Assembly: GCF_007748195.1 (NCBI RefSeq)
Contig: NZ_CP037920.1
Coordinates: 3,981,800-4,045,799, forward strand
Direction of reading: 5' to 3'
Source: Gimesia aquarii
GTDB lineage: Bacteria; Planctomycetota; Planctomycetia; Planctomycetales; Planctomycetaceae
Length of the DNA stretch: 64,000 nt
The notes beneath the pieces were generated by a model. It worked only from the letters and a program-made list of their open reading frames with translations. It had not been told where the DNA came from and made no database searches. Below are positions 1 through 9,523 of the stretch, one piece after another (position 1 is the stretch's first letter; each line of letters begins with the position of its first letter). Both the position numbers and the translations under genes were made by a program.

Positions 1-891
1 AAATGTTGTTGCAGTTTCTTTTGAGAGATCAGCCAATTCTGGAACGGAAGCCTGCATACGAAAGGCAAGTTCATACTGTGCAATCCGCGTTGCGATTTCT
101 GGGTCTCCCTTTTGCTCTAGGGACAAGCGATTCAGGGCGTCTAAATCATCGAGCATTTCACGACGAACCTGTTGATCAATGCCTGGTGGATTCGCAAGAA
201 AGAGCACGGGATCGCTGGAACGACGAAATTTCACTCCCTGATGTTTTGTGGGTAGAAAGCCACTTCCCCAGAGTCGGTCATACAATGGTTGGCCACCCGC
301 ACCGGATGTCAAGGCAACAAAGGTAGGCAGATCTCGATTCTCACTACCTAAACCATACGAAATCCAAGAACCCATACTGGGACGTCCCGCTTGAATACTA
401 CCTGTCTGCAAAAATGTGATTGCCGGATCATGATTGATTGCTTCGGTAAACATCGATTTCACGACGCAAATCTCATCAGCGATTTTTGCTGTATGCGGCA
501 GGAGCTCACTCATCCAAGTTCCACTTTTACCATGTTGAGCAAATCGAAACATGGATGCGGCAATAGGAAAACTTTTTTGACCGGAAGTCATACCCGTTAA
601 TCTCTGCCCGCGGCGTATTGAATCAGGCAGTTCGGTTTTATGATATTTTTTTAATTCCGGCTTATAATCAAACAAGTCCATCTGAGATGGTGCCCCAGAC
701 TGACTCAAATAAATCACCCGCTTGGCACGCGCGGGGAAGTGTAAACCGCTGATGCTGGCCTTTTGCTGATCTGTCGCTTCCGCTTCTTGCAACAGAGTCG
801 CCAAAGCAGCCATTCCTACACCGGCAGCATTTTTGCGAAGAAATGCACGCCGATTTACCGCACTCTGAAATCCATGAAATGTATTTTGCAT
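1..891 (-). CDS. DUF1501 family exported protein (3' end outside window)
   Basis: The first 297 codons of a gene running off the left edge. The N-terminus carries a twin-arginine-type signal (NRRAFLRK followed by a hydrophobic Ala/Gly/Leu stretch), which suggests folded export by Tat. After it come segments typical of DUF1501, a sulfatase-superfamily-like family abundant in planctomycetes: YLSQSGAPSQMDLFDYKP, INHDPAITFLQTG, PSMGSWISYGLGS. DUF1501 genes usually sit beside a DUF1549/DUF1553 cytochrome-c protein, as here, where the partner ends only 3 bases upstream, so the pair is probably one transcript. The substrate is not known. Confidence 0.88.
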   Translation of the reverse strand, partial: MQNTFHGFQSAVNRRAFLRKNAAGVGMAALATLLQEAEATDQQKASISGLHFPARAKRVIYLSQSGAPSQMDLFDYKPELKKYHKTELPDSIRRGQRLTGMTSGQKSFPIAASMFRFAQHGKSGTWMSELLPHTAKIADEICVVKSMFTEAINHDPAITFLQTGSIQAGRPSMGSWISYGLGSENRDLPTFVALTSGAGGQPLYDRLWGSGFLPTKHQGVKFRRSSDPVLFLANPPGIDQQVRREMLDDLDALNRLSLEQKGDPEIATRIAQYELAFRMQASVPELADLSKETATTF

Positions 892-894
892 GTG

Positions 895-3800
895 TTATTC
901 TCTGTTGATTGTTTCATCCAGATTAAGAATCAGGCTAGCGATGACGGTATATGCTGCATGTTCTGCAATATTATATTGTTTCTGGGAACGAGATTCTCCT
1001 AAAGACAAGAACTTCTTTGCTGCTTCCGGATCAGCCTGAAAGCGTTTTAAATAACGATTATAGCCTTTGAGCAAAATTTTCGATTCGCGTCCATCCAGCT
1101 CACGTGCCAGAACCAACCGCATCGCATATTGAATGCGTTTTTCTGGCTGTTGAGTCTGCTGTTGCAGCATTCGCTCCGCTAACTTTCTTGCCGCTTCTAC
1201 ATAGGTAACATCATTCAACAATGCTAATGCCTGTAAGGGCGTGTTTGTGCGCGAACGTTTCACAATACATGTTTCACGCGAAGGAGCATCGAATGTCGCC
1301 ATCGCAGGAGGTGGTACCGTCCGCTTCCAATAGGTATACATACTGCGTCGAAACAGATCGTCTCCAGTTCCCTGTTGATATTCCTGACTGGCAATCTCTT
1401 TCCAAACCCCTGAGGGTTGATACGGTTTTACAGATGGACCGCCAATTTTTTTACGCAGCAAGCCCGCAGAGAATAATGCCTGATCACGAATTGTTTCTGC
1501 AGGTAAACGTAATCGACTGGCACGGGCTAATAATCGGTTCTCAGGATCAGATTGTTTTAATATAGAAGAAATATGAGAAGACTGCCGGTAGGTGGCAGAA
1601 GTCACAATGAGCCGCTGTAGCTGTTTGACATCCCACCCGGAACGAATAAATTCAGTAGCCAGCCAATCCAGTAAACCAGGATGCGTCGGCCAGTCCCCCT
1701 GCGAGCCAAAGTCTTCGGCCGTCTTCACGAGTCCGTTACCAAAGTACATTTGCCAGTACCGATTCACGATGACACGTGCTGTTAATGGGTTGGAGGGATC
1801 AACCAACCAGCGGGCTAACCCCAAACGGTTGCGAGGCAATCCCTCTGGCATTACCCCTAAACTATCAGGGATATCAGCAGCCACTTTTTCGCCCGGCTTA
1901 TCATACTCACCACGCATTAGCACAAACGTTGATTTTGGTTCCTTGCGTTCCTGCATTACCATGCTAGTCGGTAAACTTCGATAAAACAAAAGTCGTTTAT
2001 CTTTGAGCGTATTCAACTTGGAGATGGCCACACGATGCTTCTCTGGAGCAAAAAAAGTCAAAAAGTAGTTTTTCACTTTCAAGCGTTGGGAATTTGTTCG
2101 ATTCGCATTGGGAATCTTAAGGATCTGGTTGAGCGATTCAGTCACCGATAACACCGCGACTTGATCGCTCGACAAATTAGTACGGAATATTTTCAGATCA
2201 TCAATCAAACCACGAAAATAATCCTGTTTGTGATATGCTCCATATTGGAGTGGTGAAGGAAAAGTAAACCCCCCAGTGAGCATATTCAATTTAATTTTTA
2301 AATCCTGCTCCACTCCATTGAGATAAAGTTTAATGTCGCGCGCTTGTGAATTACCGGAATATGTCACGGCGAGATGCGACCAGTGATTGACTTTCAAAGC
2401 CTGCGTTGAGTGCAGACGAATCGCATCATCCAACCACCGCGCCCCCATGAATATTTTAACTTTGCCATCATCGAGGAAAAGACGAAAACCGCTTTCATCC
2501 TGTGCGGGAGTTAACGAAGCCAGAATCGTACCATCCTTCTGTTGCGGTTTAACCCAGAAAGCAATCGTAAATGGATTCTTGTCGCTCAATGTTGGTTTTT
2601 TATCTGTGCTAAATTTCTGCTCACCATGTAATTTCAATGCCTGATTTTCAATCCCCTCAGCAAATTTGGGTTTTGAAGAAACCTTTTCTTGCTTTACGAC
2701 CGTGGTATCAGAGGCAGCGTTCGCTTTCTTCGCGTAAAAATCCTTGTTCTGCTCTCCAATCACCTGCATTCGCAAGTCACCTTCAAATTTAACGTGGTAT
2801 GCTAATTGTTTTTCCGGAACTTTCTTAATCGTATCTTCTCCTGACGCATCTTGCTCCCAGGCGACTTGCAATTGCCGTAGTTCGGGTTCCACGTCTCGTA
2901 AATACTCTTCAAGCTGCTTAATTTCGTTATCATAATGAGCCAGTTTTTGTTGCTGTTTTTGGGTCGGCGCTTTCACAAATGGCGCTGCATTCCCGTATTT
3001 AATCACCCGACCACGCTCAGGAATATTATTGAAAAAAGCGATCAATTGATAAAAGTCTTTTTGTGAAATGGGATCGTATTTATGCTCATGGCAGCGAGCG
3101 CAACCAATCGTCAAACCGAGCCAGACAGTGCCCGTTGTCTCCACCCGGTCAACTGCATACTCCAGCAGATATTCATCGAAAATAATCCCCCCTTCAGAAT
3201 TGGCTCGATGATTTCGATTAAAACCGGTTGCAATCCGCTGGTTGAGTGTCGGGTTGGGAAGCAGGTCACCGGCCAATTGTTCCACTGTAAATTGATCGAA
3301 GGGCAAATTACTGTTGAACGCCTCGATCACCCATTCGCGCCAGCGCCACATATGCCGTTCACCATCAGTCTGATAACCGCTCGTATCTGCATATCGGGCA
3401 GCATCCAGCCATTCCATTGCCATTCGCTCACCATAATGCGGTGATTTTAACAATCGATTGACCAAAGATTCATAAGCAGTTGATGATTGATCATTCAGAA
3501 ATTTTTGCTGTTGAGCCAGGGTCGGTGGTAGCCCCGTGAGATCCAGGCTAAGCCGACGAATGAGCGTCGTTTTTTCTGCTTCAGCGGACGGAGTCAGTCC
3601 CTCCTTTTCGAGTCGGTCGAGAATAAACGCATCAATTGGATTCCGCACCAAATTTGACTGTTTTACCTGAGGAACCTCTGGACGCCGCGGTGGAATAAAA
3701 GCCCAATGGTTCTGCCATGGCGCGCCGGAAGTAATCCATTGTTTGATTGTTGCGATTTGTGCAGCCGTAATTTGTTTCTCAGACTGGGGAGGGGGCATTT

Positions 3801-4095
3801 GTAAGTCGGGATCTGAAGTAATCAGCCGGGAAAACAGTTCACTCTCTTCTGGCTTGCCAGAGATAATCACGCCTGATTCAGCGTCAGTACCAAATAAACC
3901 TGATTTTAAATCAAGTCTTAATTCCGCTTTGCGTTGCGACTTATCCGGTCCATGACACTGAAAACAGAGATCAGATAAGATCGGTCGTACATCACGGTTG
4001 AAATCAATTTCTGCTCCTGTTGTTGGACTCATTCCTATAAAGAAAGTCATCAACAGACTCATCAAAAAAATAATACTCCGCGATCTCAGTCTCAT
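895..4095 (-). CDS. PSD1 / planctomycete cytochrome c protein with LamG domain (DUF1549, DUF1553)
   Basis: About 1066 residues from the ATG at 4095, which has GAGGA 8 bases upstream; a GTG at 4125 in the same frame has no such site. Order: signal/membrane segment, planctomycete cytochrome c domain with heme motif CFQCH (residues 44-48), DUF1549 (about 150-360, with GCARCHEHKYDP as a second Cys/His motif), a concanavalin-like LamG region (about 450-660, FTIAFWVKP and LYLNGVEQ), then DUF1553 (LARWLVDPSNPLTARV, NRYWQMYFG, PSRETC). The family is exported and its reaction is unproven. It very probably acts with the DUF1501 product encoded next. Confidence 0.9.
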   Translation of the reverse strand: MRLRSRSIIFLMSLLMTFFIGMSPTTGAEIDFNRDVRPILSDLCFQCHGPDKSQRKAELRLDLKSGLFGTDAESGVIISGKPEESELFSRLITSDPDLQMPPPQSEKQITAAQIATIKQWITSGAPWQNHWAFIPPRRPEVPQVKQSNLVRNPIDAFILDRLEKEGLTPSAEAEKTTLIRRLSLDLTGLPPTLAQQQKFLNDQSSTAYESLVNRLLKSPHYGERMAMEWLDAARYADTSGYQTDGERHMWRWREWVIEAFNSNLPFDQFTVEQLAGDLLPNPTLNQRIATGFNRNHRANSEGGIIFDEYLLEYAVDRVETTGTVWLGLTIGCARCHEHKYDPISQKDFYQLIAFFNNIPERGRVIKYGNAAPFVKAPTQKQQQKLAHYDNEIKQLEEYLRDVEPELRQLQVAWEQDASGEDTIKKVPEKQLAYHVKFEGDLRMQVIGEQNKDFYAKKANAASDTTVVKQEKVSSKPKFAEGIENQALKLHGEQKFSTDKKPTLSDKNPFTIAFWVKPQQKDGTILASLTPAQDESGFRLFLDDGKVKIFMGARWLDDAIRLHSTQALKVNHWSHLAVTYSGNSQARDIKLYLNGVEQDLKIKLNMLTGGFTFPSPLQYGAYHKQDYFRGLIDDLKIFRTNLSSDQVAVLSVTESLNQILKIPNANRTNSQRLKVKNYFLTFFAPEKHRVAISKLNTLKDKRLLFYRSLPTSMVMQERKEPKSTFVLMRGEYDKPGEKVAADIPDSLGVMPEGLPRNRLGLARWLVDPSNPLTARVIVNRYWQMYFGNGLVKTAEDFGSQGDWPTHPGLLDWLATEFIRSGWDVKQLQRLIVTSATYRQSSHISSILKQSDPENRLLARASRLRLPAETIRDQALFSAGLLRKKIGGPSVKPYQPSGVWKEIASQEYQQGTGDDLFRRSMYTYWKRTVPPPAMATFDAPSRETCIVKRSRTNTPLQALALLNDVTYVEAARKLAERMLQQQTQQPEKRIQYAMRLVLARELDGRESKILLKGYNRYLKRFQADPEAAKKFLSLGESRSQKQYNIAEHAAYTVIASLILNLDETINRE

Positions 4096-4388
4096 CAAAT
4101 TTGTCCTCGAATCGACATACCCCACCGGGGTTGAACTGAAAAACGATGCAGGCTCATCGGAACAATGATTGTATCACGACTCTAACTCGGGTGCATCATA
4201 CTTTTGCTGGCAAGATTATAAATCGTATCACATTTCAAGTCTCCATTTTCGATTCCAGAGAATGATGCATTTCTTATCTGCTCATGAAGTCATCAGACTT
4301 ATTGACAACGTCTCAGAGAAGGAATAGACTCAATCTCTGTCTTAAAATCTGTTCAACTTATCTGCATCTCGTCTCTTGAGCTTTAAGC

Positions 4389-5285
4389 ATGACACGCTTG
4401 TTTCGAATGATCCTCTTGTTACTGCTGATCGTTTCGATTCCGGGTCTTTTTTTCTTATGGCTGATGCCAACAGAATTTTTTCAGTCCTGGATGATCAAAC
4501 GTGCCGCTCCTGACCAGTTTTCACAGTTTGCAGCCCATGAACAAGCGACTGCAATTCTAGTTTTCTTGCGAATTTTGATCTCGATTCTCTCTCTACTTAC
4601 ACTCTTCTGTTTTTATTATTACTCAAGTCTGATTCAATTTACTTCGCGTTGCTGGGGGATTGTTGCCGAACAAACTACGATCAGAAAACAAGGGCATTCT
4701 CAATCAAAACGTACGATTCTGTTTCGTTTTTTACTGCTTGCCTGGTTCAGTCTCGGAATAGTACATTTTGCAGGTGGTGCCTGGAGAAGAATTGAAGACT
4801 GGCCCTGGTATCATTTTAATTCCGGTGCCACGATTTTGCCGAATATGAGCGATTCCAATCGAGACGTGATCCGTTTTCTGAAAGAAACAACAGATGAGGA
4901 TGCACGAATCCTGGTATTGAGCGATCAAAAACTGTTCTTTCTTTCGTACTATCTTCTCCCACGAAAATTATTTCACCCAATCCATCCCGAGAGTGAATTT
5001 GTCATTCCCAAAGAGCATCAACAAAGACAACTGAAAGCATATCGACTATCAGATCTTGATGCTGAATACATTTCCAAACTCAATCCCGATTATATTCTTG
5101 AATACTATGAGGGAGCAGATTATCTCGAGAATGATCGATTTCGCGAAGATCCTCGCTGGTTACAATTTCTGCAGAAGAAATACGGATATGGCCATCAACC
5201 AACTTACAATGTAAGACTTCATCAAATCACTCCTTCGACAACATTTTCATTCCCCCCAAAACCAGAACAGGTGGTAGTGCCTTGA
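4389..5285 (+). CDS. Membrane protein of unknown function
   Basis: 298 residues starting at the ATG after a short AT-rich leader. Three hydrophobic segments are visible (about 5-27, 57-78 and 115-135), followed by a soluble, probably periplasmic C-terminal half with repeated acidic and aromatic stretches. No catalytic motif was recognised. The stop overlaps the start of the next gene (TGATG), so the two are translated together. The partner is a GT-C-like multispan protein, so a helper role in sugar or lipid-linked glycan transfer is a reasonable but unproved idea. Confidence 0.7.
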   Translation: MTRLFRMILLLLLIVSIPGLFFLWLMPTEFFQSWMIKRAAPDQFSQFAAHEQATAILVFLRILISILSLLTLFCFYYYSSLIQFTSRCWGIVAEQTTIRKQGHSQSKRTILFRFLLLAWFSLGIVHFAGGAWRRIEDWPWYHFNSGATILPNMSDSNRDVIRFLKETTDEDARILVLSDQKLFFLSYYLLPRKLFHPIHPESEFVIPKEHQQRQLKAYRLSDLDAEYISKLNPDYILEYYEGADYLENDRFREDPRWLQFLQKKYGYGHQPTYNVRLHQITPSTTFSFPPKPEQVVVP

Positions 5286-6712
5286 TGGACATGGCCTTGA
5301 CACTGTTGGGTGTAATTGGAGTATGGGGAATTGGTATTGCCTTTTCAGTCAACCTGCTTCCAAAACCAGTAAAGTCTTCAGAACCCTTTACTCACCTCGT
5401 AGAAGTTCTTGGCCTGGGAGTCATACTTGGATTTGGTGGAACCGCACTGTTCTATCTGCTGTGGGGAATGTCTGGTCTATCATTTACATCTCTGCTCGCC
5501 TACATTTGGATGAGCATGGGAATATTTGTCGGCATAGGCACTCTATTTGTGCAAAATCGATCTCTAAAACAAAAGAGTCATTGTACTGAGTCCACCGCAG
5601 AAATAGATTTCCAACGTCTTTGTCTGGGAATCCTTTTATTTCTATCAGTAAGTACAATAGTACAATGCCTGATGACCCCTCAACGTTTTTGGGATGAACG
5701 TGCTATTTTCGGGCTCAAAGCGATTGTCATTTTTCAGGAAGGCACAATTCAAAGCGAATCCTTGTTACATCCCGATTTTGTGCAGTATCACCCTAAATAC
5801 CCATTGTTGATCCCACTAAATGAAGCTCACTTCTACTTGCTGTTCGGAGAAGTCAATGACCGTTGGTCAAAAATCATGTTTCCCTTGCTTTATGTCGGAA
5901 TGACTCTTACATTTCTCGGAGTATTTTTACAATTCACGCGACAAAAAGTTCGCCCTTGGCTGTTCACATTAATGCTTGCAACCGTTCCTGTAATGGTGCC
6001 ATTTGAATACGGCTTTCTTTCAGGTCAGGCTGATGGTCCTATTGCCTGCTTTCATACAGTGACTTTGCTCTATCTCTGGCGTTACCTCAGTGGTCTCAAA
6101 AATTCGGAGGAGAAGCGATCTACTTCTACGCGCTATTTGATCATTGCAGGACTGACGGCAGGAATGACTATTTTTACAAAGGATGAAGGAATCGCTTTTT
6201 TCCTCATCGACCTCATCGCCTTATCCATCATTACGCTGATTTATTTTCGAAACCAGTTCGTATTGGCCGTAACATCAATATTCAAATTTGGAATCACTAC
6301 AGTGATTGTTGTTGCACCATGGTTTTATCATAGAGGCCAACTTCCATCGACTACCGAAATGGGGTATTTCAGCAGGATGCAAATTTCAACTTTTGCTGAA
6401 GGTATGGCCGCGCTTACCTGGGCAATCCAACATTTGCTCTGGCGTATGTTTCTTCAAGCTGGTAAATGGGGATTGCAATGGTGGATGCTGATTCTCTCTT
6501 TCGTCGCGTTCCCACTCAAAGCAATCAAACCTAATCAACTGTTTCTATTATTGAATATACTGGGAGCATTGGCGGCGCTACTAATCGCTGGAATGATCGC
6601 TCCCACAGCGGTGGAAGAACATATTGGAGAATCAAGCCAACGATTTTTAATGCAGATTTCGGGTGCCGCCGTCCTGTTTATAGCGGGACAATGGATCTGC
6701 GACCAAGAATAA
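5285..6712 (+). CDS. Multispan GT-C-like membrane protein (glycosyltransferase 39-like)
   Basis: 475 residues, about eleven hydrophobic segments. The ATG at 5285 overlaps the preceding TGA; a TTG three bases earlier is possible but unnecessary. A loop after the early membrane spans contains RFWDERAIFGLKAIVIF and later HPDFVQYHPKYPLLIP, matching the layout of planctomycete GT-C type transferases, which carry an acidic catalytic residue in the first large loop. Such enzymes use lipid-linked sugars outside the membrane. The exact donor and acceptor cannot be read from the sequence. It forms a two-gene unit with the upstream membrane protein. Confidence 0.68.
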   Translation: MDMALTLLGVIGVWGIGIAFSVNLLPKPVKSSEPFTHLVEVLGLGVILGFGGTALFYLLWGMSGLSFTSLLAYIWMSMGIFVGIGTLFVQNRSLKQKSHCTESTAEIDFQRLCLGILLFLSVSTIVQCLMTPQRFWDERAIFGLKAIVIFQEGTIQSESLLHPDFVQYHPKYPLLIPLNEAHFYLLFGEVNDRWSKIMFPLLYVGMTLTFLGVFLQFTRQKVRPWLFTLMLATVPVMVPFEYGFLSGQADGPIACFHTVTLLYLWRYLSGLKNSEEKRSTSTRYLIIAGLTAGMTIFTKDEGIAFFLIDLIALSIITLIYFRNQFVLAVTSIFKFGITTVIVVAPWFYHRGQLPSTTEMGYFSRMQISTFAEGMAALTWAIQHLLWRMFLQAGKWGLQWWMLILSFVAFPLKAIKPNQLFLLLNILGALAALLIAGMIAPTAVEEHIGESSQRFLMQISGAAVLFIAGQWICDQE

Positions 6713-6816
6713 CGCGTAATCAAAAAATGTTTCTTGTATAATCTGTTAAAACATAAGGTACGATTTTGAACTATTTTTTCTTCAGAGCGTGAGCTGTCAT
6801 CGGGTATCAGAAATGA

Positions 6817-7323
6817 TCACGAACGAAAATTCTCTCGATACCAAAGATAGAGCTGACGAAATGGGGGAGTGAACTGATCAGGAGATTCCTGCAACATTGC
6901 ATCAATCGTTTGTAATTCAAAAAAATCTCCCCGCTCAATTTCATTGGGATCGAAAGTGAAGGGGCCATCTGAAAAGGTACGAAACAATATCGTATGTTCG
7001 TATGCGTTCTGCGGTGTACCAGGAAATTTCTTCAACGGTTCGAGAGGCGTTTCGATACCAATCTCTTCGCACATTTCCCGTTGAGCCGCTTCCGTGTAAT
7101 CTTCGCCAGCACTCAGATGTCCTGAAGCCGAAGAGGTATAACAACGGGGGTATTCATCTTTAGTGGCAGAGCGAAACTGTAATAGCAACTCATTCTGTGA
7201 ATTGAAGACAAATACATTCGCAGCACGATGCAATAGTTTGCGCGCATGAACAATAGAGCGGGGCAGTTGTTCTAATACTCGATCTTGCTCGTCAACCACA
7301 TCAAACAGTTCTTCTGATTCCAT
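6817..7323 (-). CDS. Nudix hydrolase (YfcD-type)
   Basis: 168 residues with a complete Nudix box at about 68-90: G-x5-E-x7-REMCEE-IG-I, including the glutamates that bind divalent metal. The opening ELFDVVDEQDRVLE and the phrase LHRAANVFVFN match the isopentenyl-diphosphate-isomerase-like/YfcD branch of Nudix enzymes, which hydrolyse nucleoside or other diphosphates. The precise substrate is uncertain. It is a cytosolic stand-alone gene on the minus strand; the FHA gene encoded upstream of it is about 100 bases away. Confidence 0.88.
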   Translation of the reverse strand: MESEELFDVVDEQDRVLEQLPRSIVHARKLLHRAANVFVFNSQNELLLQFRSATKDEYPRCYTSSASGHLSAGEDYTEAAQREMCEEIGIETPLEPLKKFPGTPQNAYEHTILFRTFSDGPFTFDPNEIERGDFFELQTIDAMLQESPDQFTPPFRQLYLWYRENFRS

Positions 7324-7426
7324 TGAGAGAACTTCACTTATGGTTGGATATGTAGAACATCAGAGAGCAGAATAGAATAAATCGATATCGAGTCAGTGAA
7401 AAAGAAAAATTTAAAAAGACAGGAAA

Positions 7427-7771
7427 CTAAATAGAGTTCTCAGAGAAATAACTTTCTTCGAAATTTTCCTGGCCTTCGCCATCGTAATAACTGACAACAT
7501 AATTCGCCATACCGATGGTTATGATATCACCTGGATAAAGCAATGTCTCGTTCACGATTTCTGAGTTAACTATCGTGCCATTTGTAGATTCCAAGTCACG
7601 CACGCGAACTGCATTATTAACAAACATCAATTCACATTGCTGCCGACTCAACATGGGATCAAGAATTCGTAAATCGCAACTATTACTTCTTCCCAATACT
7701 ACGGGTAATTCATCAATACTCACATCAATATCCGGTAAATCAGGATGGTCACTGATAAGATGAATTTTCAT
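7427..7771 (-). CDS. Single-domain FHA protein
   Basis: 114 residues that are almost entirely one forkhead-associated domain: GRSNSCDLRI, SRQQCELM and DLESTNGTIVN give the phosphothreonine-binding loop residues (Arg, Ser, Asn). FHA domains read Thr phosphorylation by Hanks-type kinases, and this window encodes one such kinase. The ATG at 7771 has AAGG about 8 bases upstream. The last 20 residues are acidic (EGQENFEESYF). Cytosolic adaptor; its partner is not evident. Confidence 0.88.
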   Translation of the reverse strand: MKIHLISDHPDLPDIDVSIDELPVVLGRSNSCDLRILDPMLSRQQCELMFVNNAVRVRDLESTNGTIVNSEIVNETLLYPGDIITIGMANYVVSYYDGEGQENFEESYFSENSI

Positions 7772-8175
7772 GGAAAGAACCTTTTCACTCTCTGGCAGAA
7801 TGAGAATCAGGTTGTTGATTCTTTAATCACCTGCGATTGGGGTGGGTCAAATAAGGGGTAGGCAATAGCGAGGATAATAACGGAATTTAAGTACATCACA
7901 TATGCAAACTCTTATGCGTAATTCTACTAATAAATTACTGGACCTGCAATGGGAAACCACAAAAAGATCGTAAAATCTGAATTTCCCTCAAAATGAGGTG
8001 AATCAGAGATTTCCGAATTAGTGTGGAATACCGGAATACATTGGCTTTTCTTTAGTGATGTCGGTGATTTCCTTAAAAATTCAGCCTTTTGTAACTCCTT
8101 TAAGAGTAAAATTTTAATGGGCTCACAAGTTAAAAATTCTGCAAATTCGATATTCAAAAAAGGCACACTTTTAAG
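7772..8175. other. Intergenic stretch without a supported gene
   Basis: About 400 AT-rich bases between the leftward FHA gene and a rightward gene, so it should hold two divergent promoters. A 79-codon minus-strand reading frame at 7927-8166 starts at GTG without a ribosome site and shows no protein-like pattern; I do not call it. No convincing hairpin or RNA motif was seen. Confidence 0.5.
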
Positions 8176-8631
8176 ATGAGCAACTTTGTTGGTTCGTTTA
8201 TTCTATTCCAAAATGCCTTCGATCAGAAACTCCACTGGTTAGCTCACTGGAACTATGAACGCCAGGAATTCATGCTGCCGGGGGGCAGCAAAAGACCATT
8301 TGAAACGTTCCAGCATTGCCTGATTTCTGAACTTGAAAAATCATTTGAACTCGTCCCGTTTGATGATTTTATCCTTTTTCAGGAACCGTTGGCTCACCTG
8401 GCTTTCAGTGAAAAGATGCGCTCTTCGCAAGAGTCCGAACATTTTATTATTGAGTTGTTCGAATTTCAGTCTCTAAATGAACATGCACAAAAAGTCCTTG
8501 AATGTGACTTGCGAAATCGTTGGGTCAACGAACAGGAAATTGAAGAAGGCTCAACTGCTGATGGCTTTCCCATTTCCAGTTTATTTCGTTCTCTGTTCCA
8601 TAAAGCTAACCTCGCCAATCGTCTCTCCTGA
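8176..8631 (+). CDS. Nudix-like protein with degenerate catalytic box
   Basis: 151 residues. At about 36-58 the segment LPGGSKRPFETFQHCLISEL keeps the spacing of the Nudix box (G-x5-E-x7) but has SE instead of RE, KS instead of the metal-binding EE, and E instead of the late G. The beginning (FILFQN, LHWLAHWN) matches the first strands of a Nudix fold. This suggests a Nudix fold that has lost catalysis and perhaps binds a ligand or regulates. Single gene; ribosome site weak (AAGG 13 bases upstream). Function unknown. Confidence 0.62.
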   Translation: MSNFVGSFILFQNAFDQKLHWLAHWNYERQEFMLPGGSKRPFETFQHCLISELEKSFELVPFDDFILFQEPLAHLAFSEKMRSSQESEHFIIELFEFQSLNEHAQKVLECDLRNRWVNEQEIEEGSTADGFPISSLFRSLFHKANLANRLS

Positions 8632-8867
8632 CCCATACCATAAATTTTGCCAAAGTCTTCAAGCATCTTGGGTATCTGGTTACTGTTTCATCAATGATTC
8701 ACTAGAATTAATCGTAATAAGACTTGATTCCAGCATGATTGATCTAGTTTAATTTACAATACCCAATGAGGGACCGCTTCGTTCTCGCAAGATGCGATCT
8801 AAGAAACCATTCGTTTTATTCGTTCTGGATTATATACATCATCTGGACACAAACTTTGGAGAGATCT

Positions 8868-9452
8868 ATGAGAAGTCTCAAAACAACAACAATTCTTGCG
8901 GGAATACTGGCAATCGCCTTTTCAAGTTCGTTCGCCGGTGAAACCAGTAAAAAACCAGTTCCACCTATCCTGAAACACAAACTGAAATCACTTGACGGCA
9001 AGGATGTCGACCTGAGTAAGTACCAGGATAAAGTTTTATTAATTGTCAATACTGCCAGCAAATGCGGCGCAACACCACAATACAAAGACCTGCAAGCACT
9101 CCATGAAAAGTACAAAGACCAGGGGCTAGTCGTTCTTGGATTTCCCTGCAATCAGTTTGGTGCTCAGGAGCCTGGAACCGCATTACAGATTTCTGAGTTC
9201 TGTACCAAAAACTATGGGGTCACTTTTGACATGTTCAGCAAAATTGATGTCAATGGTGAAAACGCCGATGATCTCTATAAGTACCTGACATCCAAAAAAG
9301 CAAATCCCAAAACCGCTGGTCCAGTAAAATGGAACTTCGAAAAGTTCCTGATCAATCGTGATGGAGAAATTGCAGCACGGTTCCGAACACGCGTCAATCC
9401 GCAGTCTAAAGAAGTCACCAAAGCTGTTGAAGCGGAATTAAAGAAGAAATAA
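8868..9452 (+). CDS. Exported glutathione peroxidase (Cys type)
   Basis: 194 residues from the ATG at 8868, which has GGAGAG upstream; a longer in-frame start at 8766 would bury the signal peptide. Residues 1-24 form a Sec signal (cleavage after SFA). The peroxidase core follows: NTASKCG with a catalytic Cys encoded by TGC, so it is not a selenoprotein; then GFPCNQFGAQEPG with the conserved Gln, and WNFEKFLI with the Trp and Asn of the tetrad. It should reduce hydrogen peroxide or lipid peroxides outside the cytosol, probably using thioredoxin-like donors as most Cys-type members do. Followed by a terminator. Confidence 0.92.
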   Translation: MRSLKTTTILAGILAIAFSSSFAGETSKKPVPPILKHKLKSLDGKDVDLSKYQDKVLLIVNTASKCGATPQYKDLQALHEKYKDQGLVVLGFPCNQFGAQEPGTALQISEFCTKNYGVTFDMFSKIDVNGENADDLYKYLTSKKANPKTAGPVKWNFEKFLINRDGEIAARFRTRVNPQSKEVTKAVEAELKKK

Positions 9453-9472
9453 TCATTTGCTTCTCACACATC

Positions 9473-9509
9473 AAAGGGATACATCTGGATTAGGTGTGTC
9501 CCTTTTTTT
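9473..9509 (+). terminator. Rho-independent terminator after glutathione peroxidase
   Basis: AAGGGATACATC pairs with GGTGTGTCCCTT (two G-T pairs) across a short loop and runs into seven T residues at about 9503-9509. It ends just before the alcohol dehydrogenase start at 9524. Confidence 0.75.
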
Positions 9510-9523
9510 ATGAAATATGTTCC

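Noticed and set aside
7927-8166. 79-codon minus-strand frame in front of the Nudix-like gene
   Set aside because: GTG start, no ribosome site, no protein-like pattern; it lies in a region expected to hold divergent promoters.
9050-9080. Selenocysteine in the glutathione peroxidase
   Set aside because: The catalytic codon is TGC (Cys), not TGA.
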